A DNA stretch of 41,439 bases from an uncultured Eubacterium sp. (GTDB lineage: Bacteria > Bacillota > Clostridia > Oscillospirales > Acutalibacteraceae). The DNA is taken from contig NZ_CAMFQO010000015.1 of the NCBI RefSeq assembly GCF_945980375.1, positions 1 to 41,439 of the forward strand. The letters run 5' to 3'. Numbering within the stretch: position 1 is the stretch's first letter; each line of letters begins with the position of its first letter. Below, in pieces: positions 14,060-22,029 of this stretch. The translations under genes and the position numbers were made by a program. The notes beneath the pieces were generated by a model. That model was not told the origin of the DNA and made no database searches. It saw nothing but the letters and a program-made list of their open reading frames with translations.

Positions 14060-14743
14060 ATGTTTTCTGCATTGCTTACGGCGATTGGCTCCGGTTTGCT
14101 GGTTTTACTTTTACACGTGCAAACCTCCAACGGCTTTCCAAAGCCTTTATCCGCAAAGGAGGAGCTGGCACAGCTTGAAAAAATGGCAAACGGTGACCTA
14201 AATGCAAGGGCGGTTTTGATAGAACGTAACCTGCGACTTGTCAGTCATATTTGCAAAAAGTATTATTCAAAGGCCGGCGATAATGATGATTTGATTTCCA
14301 TAGGCACAATAGGGCTTATTAAAGCCATTGATTCGTTTGATTATACCAAGGGCACCCGTCTTTCTACATATGCTTCAAGGTGCGTTGAAAACGAGATTTT
14401 GATGTATTTTAGGTCACTTAAAAAGCAAAACGGTGAGGTGTTTATGGGTGACGCCATTGATACAGATAAGGACGGAAACCCGTTGACTATCGAGGATGTA
14501 ATCAGTGATGACAGAGATATTGTTGAGGAGCTTGAAACAAAACGACGTTGGCTTGAGGTAAAAAAAATTATTGACGAAATGACAGACGAGCGGGAAAAGG
14601 AAATAATCATTCTTCGCTATGGCTTAAATAATGCCAAGCCGCTTACTCAACGCGAGGTTGCCCAGCGGCTCAATATTTCCCGTTCCTATGTTTCAAGAAT
14701 TGAAAAAAAGGTCCTGCAGGACATAAAAAACAGGGTGAACTAA
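14060..14743 (+). CDS. sigK: RNA polymerase sporulation sigma factor, pro-sigma-K
   Basis: A 227-residue sigma-70 family factor. Residues 1-20 form a hydrophobic pro-sequence, followed by NGFPKPLS, which corresponds to the FPQPLS region behind the sigma-K processing site. Region 2 is evident (IERNLRLVSHICKKY, then DLISIGTIGLIKAIDSF) and region 4 has the helix-turn-helix LTQREVAQRLNISRSYVSRIEKK. Sigma-K drives late mother-cell genes in sporulation; the pro-sequence implies membrane tethering and cleavage by a SpoIVFB-type protease elsewhere. The gene is continuous, with no skin-like insertion. GAGGTG lies six bases before ATG 14060 but inside a terminator stem. No confident promoter was found; it may lie within the preceding gene. 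This gene is the main evidence that the organism forms spores. Confidence 0.9.
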   Translation: MFSALLTAIGSGLLVLLLHVQTSNGFPKPLSAKEELAQLEKMANGDLNARAVLIERNLRLVSHICKKYYSKAGDNDDLISIGTIGLIKAIDSFDYTKGTRLSTYASRCVENEILMYFRSLKKQNGEVFMGDAIDTDKDGNPLTIEDVISDDRDIVEELETKRRWLEVKKIIDEMTDEREKEIIILRYGLNNAKPLTQREVAQRLNISRSYVSRIEKKVLQDIKNRVN

Positions 14744-14749
14744 AATAGA

Positions 14750-14936
14750 CTGTTGAGAAATGGAGCTGAATTTCGCATTCTTGCGAGTGGGAGCTGTACG
14801 ATGGTACTGCCCCCGAGCAAAAGGCGAAAAACGCCAAAAGCGGCTTAGACTCGATGTCTAAGCCGCTTTTACAATCCCTCCGAGTGCGATAAATCGCACC
14901 CACCTCCCTTTACACAAGAGAGGCTCAAATCGGTTT
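14750..14936. repeat. Palindrome-rich intergenic element
   Basis: A chain of hairpins without a gene: 14823-14835 (GGCG stem), 14836-14870 (perfect 15-bp stem, loop TCGAT, ending TTTT; may end sigK transcription) and 14884-14899. On the minus strand the segment 14872-14936 has the AAGGGAGGTGG ... GGAGGGATTG pattern that I associate with extragenic repeats of Ruminococcaceae, a match made from memory. No second copy occurs in this window. Confidence 0.45.
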
Positions 14937-14981
14937 GTTTAATTTATATGGCGTGTTTCAGCCTACTTTATCGACAGTCAA

Positions 14982-15007
14982 AAAGAGGCTGATTTTTCAG
15001 CCTCTTT
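14982..15007. terminator. Terminator of the DUF4430 lipoprotein unit
   Basis: A perfect 11-bp stem (14982-14992 with 14997-15007, loop TTTT). It overlaps the lipoprotein stop codon. On the minus strand TTTTT-like flanks follow, and it can also block rightward transcription. Confidence 0.8.
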
Positions 15008-15698
15008 ATTGATATTCACATACATATTCAAATGTAATTTCGTCGCCGTCGGTTACCCTTTGGCTTGACGCGGAAACATTGGGTCTGTTACCGTTTATGC
15101 TGTACATCCACCCGCTTTGGCTGCCGCAATCAAATTCATCAATGTTATTGATTCCCGATACATATGTGCCGTACATTGACGACTTTGCTGTCAGCTTTAT
15201 GCCGTTATCCTCACAAGCTTTTTTTAGAGCATCATATGCGGTAAAGCCTGCCTTTGCCGTGTATTTGTATCCTTTGATAATATAGCCGTTAGCCGGTACA
15301 TATTCGCTGTGACCGTCCTTTAGCTTGTCCATATTGTTTAGGATGGATTTACATTCTACATTGAGTGTACAGGATATTTCATCCTTTACCGTCGGCTCAT
15401 TATTCTTTGTCGTAGTCTTTGATGTGGTGAGATTTACCGTGGTTTTATTCTTTTTTTCTTTATTATTTTTATTCTTTGCTTTTGACGTACTCTGTGCCGT
15501 GGTGCTTTCTTTGTCGGCGGTAGTTGCCGCTTCGGTAGTTGCGGTGTCTTCACCGAGCTGTGCCTGCGTTACTGCCTCGGTTTGTGATGTCGTTGATAGG
15601 TTATTATTATCAACAGTCTGAGTGTTTCCTGAGCAGGATACAAAGCAAAAGCACATTGCAATTGTCAGTAGCAATGTGCATAGCCTTTTATTTTTCAA
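15006..15698 (-). CDS. DUF4430-domain lipoprotein
   Basis: A 230-residue exported lipoprotein. A basic start and hydrophobic segment end in VSC with Cys22 as likely lipidation site. Residues about 30-100 are a low-complexity Thr/Ser/Lys/Asn linker, suited to crossing the cell wall. The C-terminal part from about 105 is a DUF4430 domain (related to the transcobalamin C-terminal domain and the beta-grasp SLBB group): the FTAYDALKKACEDNGI helix, GSQSGWMYSINGNRP and the final DGDEITFEYV strand are typical. It may bind a ligand at the surface; which one is unknown. It starts with TTG at 15698 (AAGGAG ten bases upstream) and overlaps the upstream HPr-kinase-like gene by 11 bases, so translation is probably coupled. 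The stop lies in the terminator stem. Confidence 0.8.
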   Translation of the reverse strand: MKNKRLCTLLLTIAMCFCFVSCSGNTQTVDNNNLSTTSQTEAVTQAQLGEDTATTEAATTADKESTTAQSTSKAKNKNNKEKKNKTTVNLTTSKTTTKNNEPTVKDEISCTLNVECKSILNNMDKLKDGHSEYVPANGYIIKGYKYTAKAGFTAYDALKKACEDNGIKLTAKSSMYGTYVSGINNIDEFDCGSQSGWMYSINGNRPNVSASSQRVTDGDEITFEYVCEYQ

Positions 15699-16419
15699 AG
15701 TCCGCTAACTCCTTTTTCATTGTATTGTACGAGCAGTCAACAGCGTCCTCGGAAATATTACAGCCAAGCTCGTAGATCGGCACCTTGCTGAAGATTACAT
15801 TAAGGTTGTCCATAAGCTTGTTCATTCCTTTTTCACCGAGTCTTCTGATGGTTTGGCTGAAGATGTTGAATATTGCCTTGTTGGTGTTTGCGGGCTTAAT
15901 CCAATTATCCTCGCTTCTTTCAAGGAAGCATATGCCGGCGAGAGGAGCAATTGCAGGCGTTGAATAATCGTACTTGCCGCTCCACGGTGTACCGCAGGCA
16001 TAAACCGTGCCGTCAATAATCCTTATGGCAGGCTTGTCGTCATTTAGCATAAATGCTCTGTCGCCGAATTTTTTGAGCCAAAGCTGTGTGTGGGTTGACT
16101 TGCCTGTACCGCTGTCGGCAGAAAAGGCATAAGCAACTCCGTCAACAACAATGCATGAGGAATGAAGTAAAATTCCGTCAAATGCAATGAGAGCAGTATA
16201 AAAGTCAGAGCCTGTGAGCATATATTCCCAGTCACCCTGTCCAAGCTCGGGGTGCTCAGCCATTGCAGCCTGAACTCTCTCGTCGTTAACAAAAATATCA
16301 ATATCTGCCGGTAACTCGTCTGACTGATTTTCTGCAAGATACGGCTTTGCTTGCTTTTCGCTTCTGCCACCGCAGTTGTTCATTTTTACGCGCAGTCCGG
16401 CAATGTCATAATATGGCAT
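15688..16419 (-). CDS. HPr-kinase-like P-loop protein
   Basis: A 243-residue protein with the fold signature of HprK C-terminal/PEP carboxykinase-like kinases: an HSS motif at about 86-88, the P-loop ADSGTGKST at 101-109 and NDDK at 126-129. It lacks the N-terminal domain of true HPr kinase, so it is not the carbon-catabolite kinase. Relatives occur as stand-alone proteins of unknown role and in some peptide-modification clusters. No PqqD-like or precursor gene is seen here. ATG 16419 has AGAGGGA seven bases upstream, and the promoter start near 16445 excludes the upstream in-frame GTG at 16446. It is co-transcribed with a surface DUF4430 lipoprotein. Kinase activity and target are inferences. 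Confidence 0.72.
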   Translation of the reverse strand: MPYYDIAGLRVKMNNCGGRSEKQAKPYLAENQSDELPADIDIFVNDERVQAAMAEHPELGQGDWEYMLTGSDFYTALIAFDGILLHSSCIVVDGVAYAFSADSGTGKSTHTQLWLKKFGDRAFMLNDDKPAIRIIDGTVYACGTPWSGKYDYSTPAIAPLAGICFLERSEDNWIKPANTNKAIFNIFSQTIRRLGEKGMNKLMDNLNVIFSKVPIYELGCNISEDAVDCSYNTMKKELADFEK

Positions 16420-16451
16420 ATAATATCCCTCTGTTTTTTTATTCACAATTT

Positions 16452-16480
16452 ATTATAAAGCAAATTTTGATTGCAGTCAA
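16452..16480 (-). promoter_or_regulatory. Promoter of the HPr-kinase-like/DUF4430 pair
   Basis: Minus strand TTGACT (16475-16480), a 17-base spacer and TATAAT (16452-16457). Predicted start near 16445. Confidence 0.75.
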
Positions 16481-16518
16481 CCTTATTGTAGATATAACAA
16501 AATATTTTAATTTAAGTA

Positions 16519-16547
16519 TTGAAATTTTTTTTAATATAATGTATATT
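16519..16547 (+). promoter_or_regulatory. Likely promoter of the long housekeeping run
   Basis: TTGAAA (16519-16524), a 17-base spacer and TATATT (16542-16547) in a very AT-rich stretch. Overlapping TATAAT-like words make the exact box uncertain. Leader of about 80 bases. Confidence 0.45.
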
Positions 16548-16633
16548 ATATAAAATAAACTAAATAATTATTTGGTGATTTTCTTAAACGAAACGCAAAC
16601 ATTGCAAAATTTTAGCACGCTACGGAGATGTGT

Positions 16634-17407
16634 ATGGAAAAAATCACAAGCAAAAGCAATACGATTATTAAGGACACAAATAGGCTTTTTACCTCATCAA
16701 AGGCAAGAAATGAAAATCATCTTTTTGTACTTGAAGGGGCAAGGCTATGCTTTGATGTCCTTAATTCTGTTTATGAGGCAGATACTCTGCTTTATACAGA
16801 AGATATTTATTCTCGATACCCTGACGAAATTGATGCTTTGGCAAAAAAGTCCGACAGGGTATATGTCATAACAAATGATGTTGCACAAAAGCTTACGCAG
16901 ACAAAATCCGCACAGGGAGTATTCCTTACAGTTAAGGCAAAAGATGAGCAGAAAAATTTTAATTGCGGCAAAATAATTGCCCTTGATAATGTGCAGGACC
17001 CTGCAAATGTCGGTGCAATTATTCGTTCGGCAGAGGCTCTCGGTATTGACGGTGTTGTGGTATATAATTGCTGTGATGTTTTTAATCCAAAGACCTTGCG
17101 TGCATCCATGGGCTCTATTCTACGTATGAGCATTTGCGTTACCGATGATTTGGAGCAAACGCTTTCACAGATGAAATCAAGTGGCTTCAAGGTATATTCA
17201 ACAGTTCCCTCGACACAGGCAACAAAAATAACCGATGTGGATTTCGGCAACGATACCGTGTGCGTTATCGGCAACGAGGCAAACGGAGTGGAGGAAAATA
17301 TTAAGGCGGTTAGTGACGACCTTATCACAATTCCCATGCTTGGCAGGGCAGAAAGCCTTAACGCAGGTGTTGCGGCATCAATTACAATGTGGGAGATGCT
17401 TCGATGA
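16634..17407 (+). CDS. SpoU/TrmH family RNA 2'-O-methyltransferase
   Basis: A 257-residue SPOUT methyltransferase. The N-terminal ~100 residues form the substrate-binding domain (EGARLCFDVL motif); the C-terminal knot has the three family motifs: LDNVQDPANVGAIIRSAEA, VIGNEANGV and the ending IPMLGRAESLNAGVAASI. It transfers methyl from S-adenosylmethionine to a ribose 2'-OH of rRNA or tRNA; the exact nucleotide is not deducible (RlmB, TsnR and TrmH relatives look alike). ATG 16634 has GGAG six bases upstream; ATG 16628 is too close to that site. Its stop overlaps the dprA start by four bases. First gene of the long rightward run. Confidence 0.88.
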   Translation: MEKITSKSNTIIKDTNRLFTSSKARNENHLFVLEGARLCFDVLNSVYEADTLLYTEDIYSRYPDEIDALAKKSDRVYVITNDVAQKLTQTKSAQGVFLTVKAKDEQKNFNCGKIIALDNVQDPANVGAIIRSAEALGIDGVVVYNCCDVFNPKTLRASMGSILRMSICVTDDLEQTLSQMKSSGFKVYSTVPSTQATKITDVDFGNDTVCVIGNEANGVEENIKAVSDDLITIPMLGRAESLNAGVAASITMWEMLR

Positions 17408-18612
17408 GTGATGTTAAATATTGGGTGTGGCTTCAGCTTTGTCTCGGTACAGGTAAAAGCTTTCAGCGTATTGTTGATTATTTCGGCTCTGTCGAGGAGC
17501 TTTATAACAGCAATTACCTAAAGCGCAGGGTTTGTCCTCATATAAACGATAAGCTCATTGACTCAATGGAAAAAACTCCGATAGAAAAGGCAGAGCAAAT
17601 TGTCAGTGAATGTCGGCAAAACGGCTGGGGAATAATCACCTTTGAGGATGAGCGTTATCCAAAGAAGCTAAAGCAGATTTTTGACCCTCCGGCAGTTATT
17701 TATGTTGACGGCACATTGCCTGATTTGGACAGACTGTTAACCATAAGCATTGTCGGCACACGCAGGCCTTCAAATTATGCAAAGAGTGTTGCAAGAGTTA
17801 TATCAAAGGGACTCGCAAGATGTAATGCTGTTGTGGTAAGCGGAGGAGCGCTTGGGATTGACACCTCGGCTCATAACGGAGCCCTTGAGGCAGGAGGTAT
17901 TACCGTGTCGGTTTTGGGCTGTGGGCTCGGTACGGATTATCTTTCAACCAACGAGGAATTAAGGTGGAGGATTGCACAGTCGGGTGCGGTTATTACGGAA
18001 TTTCCGCCGCACACTCCTGCAAGCAGGTTCACATTTCCTCAGCGTAACAGAATTATAAGCGGCTTTGCAGACGGTGTATTTGTTGTTGAAGCAGGGCGAA
18101 AAAGCGGCTCTCTTATTACAGCAGACTATGCGTCGTCGCAAAACAGAGATTTATTTGCGGTTGCCGCCTCGATATTTGACAAAAGCTTTAACGGCACAAA
18201 TAAGTTAATTAAGGACGGTGCAATTCCCGTATTGGATACGGAGTCTATTTTGTCCTGCTATACGGAAAAATACAAGTCGCTCGATATGTCAAGGCTTGCA
18301 ACCAACGATGAGCTGTTAAGCGACAGCTACAAGGACAGAAGCATTACTCCCGATGAGGACGAGGAAATCACCTTTGAAAACATAGAAAAGCATAGGGAGG
18401 CACGTACACAGATTGACGAGACGGCAAGACAGCTTGTCGGTGATGAAAAGACTGTGTACGACGCTATGACCGATGATTATACCGATATAGAAGGCATTGC
18501 ATCAAGGGCAGGGCTTGATATAAATTCTGTTCTTGTCGCACTGACGATGCTTGAGCTTGACGGACTTGCACAGTCCGGTATGGGCAAAAGATACAGAAGA
18601 AAGCAATCATAA
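17404..18612 (+). CDS. dprA: DNA-processing protein DprA
   Basis: A 402-residue DprA/Smf protein. N-terminal SAM-like region to about 80, the Rossmann-like DprA domain at about 115-290 with SIVGTRRPSNYAKS, VVSGGALGIDTSAHNGAL and the FPQRNRIISG segment, and a C-terminal winged-helix (DprA_WH) at about 340-395. It binds incoming single-stranded DNA and loads RecA during transformation. GGGAG stands eight bases before ATG 17404, which overlaps the previous stop (ATGA). It lies directly upstream of topA, a common Firmicutes arrangement. No competence uptake genes are in the window, so active transformation is not implied. Confidence 0.92.
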   Translation: MSDVKYWVWLQLCLGTGKSFQRIVDYFGSVEELYNSNYLKRRVCPHINDKLIDSMEKTPIEKAEQIVSECRQNGWGIITFEDERYPKKLKQIFDPPAVIYVDGTLPDLDRLLTISIVGTRRPSNYAKSVARVISKGLARCNAVVVSGGALGIDTSAHNGALEAGGITVSVLGCGLGTDYLSTNEELRWRIAQSGAVITEFPPHTPASRFTFPQRNRIISGFADGVFVVEAGRKSGSLITADYASSQNRDLFAVAASIFDKSFNGTNKLIKDGAIPVLDTESILSCYTEKYKSLDMSRLATNDELLSDSYKDRSITPDEDEEITFENIEKHREARTQIDETARQLVGDEKTVYDAMTDDYTDIEGIASRAGLDINSVLVALTMLELDGLAQSGMGKRYRRKQS

Positions 18613-18637
18613 AAGTAACCGAAAGGAATAAATATAT

Positions 18638-20746
18638 ATGTCAAAATTAGTAATTGTGGAGTCACCTGCAAAGGCGAAGAATATTAAGGGCTATCTCGGC
18701 AAGGGATACGAGGTTATTGCCTCTATGGGCCATGTTCGCGATTTGCCTGCGGCAAGGCTCAGCGTAGATATTGAGCACAACTTTGAGCCAAAGTATGCTG
18801 TTATTAAGGGCAAGGAGGCTCTTGTTGATGAGCTTAAAACAAAGGCGCACAAGGCAGATTGCGTTTATCTTGCAACCGACCCTGACCGTGAGGGAGAGGC
18901 TATTTCCTGGCATCTTGCAAACCTTCTTGACCTAAAGCTTAGCGACAAAAACAGGGTAACGTTTAACGAAATTACCAAAACCGGCGTGAAAAACGGAATG
19001 GAAAACCCTCGTCAAATTGACATTGACCTTGTTAATGCACAGCAGGCAAGACGTATCCTTGACCGTCTTATCGGCTATAAGCTTTCACCGTTTGTAAGCC
19101 AAAAGATCAGACGAGGACTTTCGGCAGGCAGAGTGCAGAGTGTTGCTCTTCGTCTTGTTGTTGACAGAGAAAACGAAATCCGTGCATTCAATCCGGAGGA
19201 GTATTGGACAATTGATGCAAAGTTTACCAATCCTCCGGAAAGAAAAAGCTTTAACGCAACCTTGGTGCAGGATGCAGACGGCAACAAGGTGGGCACGGAT
19301 AAAAATAAAATACCGGACAAGGCACAGTCGGATAAGATTTTGGCAGACCTTGAAAACGCGGAATATGTTGTTACAGGTGTAAAAAAGGGTACAAGAAAAA
19401 AGAACCCTGCACCTCCGTTCATTACATCAACCTTGCAGCAGGAGGCTTCCCGTCGTCTTTCGTTCCAGGCAAGAAGAACGATGAAGGCTGCACAGGAGCT
19501 TTACGAGGGTGTTGATGTTAAAGGGCTTGGCACAGTCGGTCTTATTACTTATATGAGAACAGACTCACTTCGTATTTCGGACGAGGCTCGTGCGGCAGGC
19601 AACGAGTTCATCAGGCAGGCGTACGGCGAAAAGTATTTGCCGTCTACTCCGAGATTTTACAAAACAAAGGGTAACGCTCAGGACGGCCACGAGGCTATTC
19701 GTCCGTCAATGCCTAATGTTACTCCGGATTCCGTTAAGGATTCGCTTACATCAGACCAGTACAAGATTTATAAGCTTGTATGGGAGCGATTCATCGCTTC
19801 GCTTATGGCATCCTGTCAGCAGGAAACCATGAAGGTGGAGATTACCGCAAACGGATACATCTTTACCGCAGGCGGATATACCGTTAAGTTTGACGGCTTT
19901 ACTGCATTGTACGAGGAAAAAACCGATGACTCACAGAAGAAGGACAGCGAATCACCGCTTCCTCCTGTTGCAGAGGGTGATGTGCTTAAGCTTAAGTCTA
20001 TTTTAGGCAATCAGCATTTTACACAGCCACCGGCAAGATATACCGAGGCTTCTCTTACAAAAGCACTTGAGGAAAACGGCGTAGGCCGTCCATCAACATA
20101 TGTTACTATCACATCAACCATTCTTTCAAAGGAATATGTTGTTCGCGAGGGCAAGCAATTTGTTCCTACGGAGCTTGGCGAGGCTGTAACAAATCTTCTT
20201 AAGGAAAAAATCCCCAACATAGTAAATGTTAAGTATACCTCAAAGATGGAGGATGACCTTGACAAGATTGATTCAGGCGAAAAGAATTATATTGATATGA
20301 TTCGTCTTTACTATGATGATTTTGTAGATCCTCTTGAAAAAGCGAAGAAGGATATGCAGGGCGTAAAGATTAAACTCAAGGAGGAGGAAACCGACGTTGT
20401 CTGCGAAAAGTGCGGCAGAAAGATGATTGTTAAGGTTGGACGCTTCGGTAAATTCCTTGCGTGTCCCGGCTTCCCTGAATGTAAAAACGCAAAACCGCTT
20501 GTTACAAAGACAAAGGCAAAGTGTCCCGAGTGCGGCGGTGATGTAATAGAAAAGAAAACAAAGCGCGGCACACCGTTTTACGGCTGTTCAAATTATCCCG
20601 AATGTAACTTTATGACTTGGGATGCTCCTACCGACGAGGTTTGTCCGAGGTGCAACAAGTCGTTGTTCAGAAAGAAGGGCAATGTGCTTTACTGTCCCGA
20701 TACAGAGGGCTGCGGATTTACAAAGCCTGCACCTAAGAAGAAGTAA
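18638..20746 (+). CDS. topA: DNA topoisomerase I
   Basis: A 702-residue type IA topoisomerase that relaxes negative supercoils. The Toprim domain starts the protein (Glu9; acidic cluster DPDREGEA at 81-88). The active-site tyrosine is Tyr305 in YMRTDS. The C-terminus carries three C4-type zinc ribbons of the topoisomerase family from about residue 580: CEKCGRK...CPGFPEC, CPECGGD...CSNYPEC and CPRCNKS...CPDTEGC. Length and order match Firmicutes TopA. An AAAGGA site lies about ten bases before the ATG. It is 25 bases after dprA and two bases before trmFO, so it belongs to the same unit. Confidence 0.97.
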   Translation: MSKLVIVESPAKAKNIKGYLGKGYEVIASMGHVRDLPAARLSVDIEHNFEPKYAVIKGKEALVDELKTKAHKADCVYLATDPDREGEAISWHLANLLDLKLSDKNRVTFNEITKTGVKNGMENPRQIDIDLVNAQQARRILDRLIGYKLSPFVSQKIRRGLSAGRVQSVALRLVVDRENEIRAFNPEEYWTIDAKFTNPPERKSFNATLVQDADGNKVGTDKNKIPDKAQSDKILADLENAEYVVTGVKKGTRKKNPAPPFITSTLQQEASRRLSFQARRTMKAAQELYEGVDVKGLGTVGLITYMRTDSLRISDEARAAGNEFIRQAYGEKYLPSTPRFYKTKGNAQDGHEAIRPSMPNVTPDSVKDSLTSDQYKIYKLVWERFIASLMASCQQETMKVEITANGYIFTAGGYTVKFDGFTALYEEKTDDSQKKDSESPLPPVAEGDVLKLKSILGNQHFTQPPARYTEASLTKALEENGVGRPSTYVTITSTILSKEYVVREGKQFVPTELGEAVTNLLKEKIPNIVNVKYTSKMEDDLDKIDSGEKNYIDMIRLYYDDFVDPLEKAKKDMQGVKIKLKEEETDVVCEKCGRKMIVKVGRFGKFLACPGFPECKNAKPLVTKTKAKCPECGGDVIEKKTKRGTPFYGCSNYPECNFMTWDAPTDEVCPRCNKSLFRKKGNVLYCPDTEGCGFTKPAPKKK

Positions 20747-20748
20747 TT

Positions 20749-22029
20749 ATGAAAAAATTTACAGTTGTCGGTGCCGGACTTGCGGGCTGCGAAGCGGCTT
20801 GGCAGATTGCGCAGGCAGGCTACCGTGTAACTCTTGTTGAAATGAAGCCGGTTAAGTTTTCTCCGGCACATAAAAGTGAAAATTTTGCGGAGCTTGTTTG
20901 TTCTAATTCCTTAAAGGCTTCAAGGATAGACAGTGCCGCAGGACTACTCAAGGAGGAAATGGCAAGGCTCGGCTCACTTACCGTTCCTGTTGCACGAAAA
21001 ACTGCAGTGCCTGCGGGAGGTGCACTTGCTGTTGACAGAAATGACTTTTCTTCTACCGTAACACAGATGATAAAAAATCATCCTAACACCTCGGTTGAAA
21101 ACAGAGTGTATGATACAATCAATCCCGATGATGACGAGATTTTGATTATTGCAACAGGTCCTCTTACCGAGGGAAAGCTCGGTGAGGAGATACAAAGGCT
21201 TTGCGGTGATTATCTTTCCTTTTACGATGCGGCCGCACCGATAGTAACTGCCGAAAGCGTGGATATGCAAAAGGCGTTCGGTGCCTCAAGATACGACCGA
21301 GGCGGTGATGACGACTACATTAACTGTCCGTTTAACAAGGCAGAGTACGAGGCTTTTATTAATGAATTGATAAATGCCGAGGGAGCCGTTGTTCACGATT
21401 TCGACGTGTACGAGGGATGTATGCCTATCGAAAAGCTTGCAAAGCGAGGACTTGACGCACCGAGATTCGGGCCTATGAAGCCGGTCGGACTTGTTGACCC
21501 AAACACAGGCCACAGGCCTTGGGCATGCGTTCAACTTCGCAGAGAAAACAGCAAGGGCACAATGTTTAACCTTGTCGGCTTTCAAACAAACCTTAAATTC
21601 GGCGAGCAAAAGAGAGTGTTCTCTATGATTCCCGGACTTGAAAATGCAGAGTTTGTTCGCTACGGTGTAATGCACAGAAATTCATTTTTGAATTCACCTA
21701 AATTACTCAATGCAGATTTCAGCCTGAGGAAAAACCCGAACATCTTTTTTGCAGGGCAGATTACCGGCGTAGAGGGATATATGGAATCTGCCGCCTCCGG
21801 TATTATGGCAGGCATAAATGCCGTTAGACGTGCCGAGGGCAGAGAGTCTCTTGTACTGAGTGAATACAATATGATAGGTGCCCTGTCGCAGTATATCAGT
21901 GATGAAAGCGTAACGAATTTTCAGCCTATGGGTGCTAATTTCGGAATTTTACCGCCCATTGAACCAAAGATAAGGGATAAACGGGAAAGATATATGGCTC
22001 TTGCTCAAAGGGCATTGGAGAAGGTATGA
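20749..22029 (+). CDS. trmFO: Methylenetetrahydrofolate-tRNA-(uracil-5-)-methyltransferase
   Basis: A 426-residue flavoprotein (TrmFO, formerly Gid) that makes 5-methyluridine 54 in tRNA with methylenetetrahydrofolate and FADH2. The FAD-binding loop GAGLAGCEAAWQIA opens the protein, followed by the diagnostic FAELVCSNSLKA segment with the conserved Cys, and a late GQITGVEGYMESAASGIMAG FAD segment. Length is usual. It starts two bases after the topA stop and its own stop overlaps the plsX start (ATGA). The topA-trmFO order is common in Firmicutes. Confidence 0.95.
   Translation: MKKFTVVGAGLAGCEAAWQIAQAGYRVTLVEMKPVKFSPAHKSENFAELVCSNSLKASRIDSAAGLLKEEMARLGSLTVPVARKTAVPAGGALAVDRNDFSSTVTQMIKNHPNTSVENRVYDTINPDDDEILIIATGPLTEGKLGEEIQRLCGDYLSFYDAAAPIVTAESVDMQKAFGASRYDRGGDDDYINCPFNKAEYEAFINELINAEGAVVHDFDVYEGCMPIEKLAKRGLDAPRFGPMKPVGLVDPNTGHRPWACVQLRRENSKGTMFNLVGFQTNLKFGEQKRVFSMIPGLENAEFVRYGVMHRNSFLNSPKLLNADFSLRKNPNIFFAGQITGVEGYMESAASGIMAGINAVRRAEGRESLVLSEYNMIGALSQYISDESVTNFQPMGANFGILPPIEPKIRDKRERYMALAQRALEKV

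Noticed and set aside
15325-15621. Hydrophobic plus-strand frame opposite the Thr-rich linker of the DUF4430 lipoprotein
   Set aside because: An antisense artefact of the low-complexity Thr/Lys linker; no start signal.
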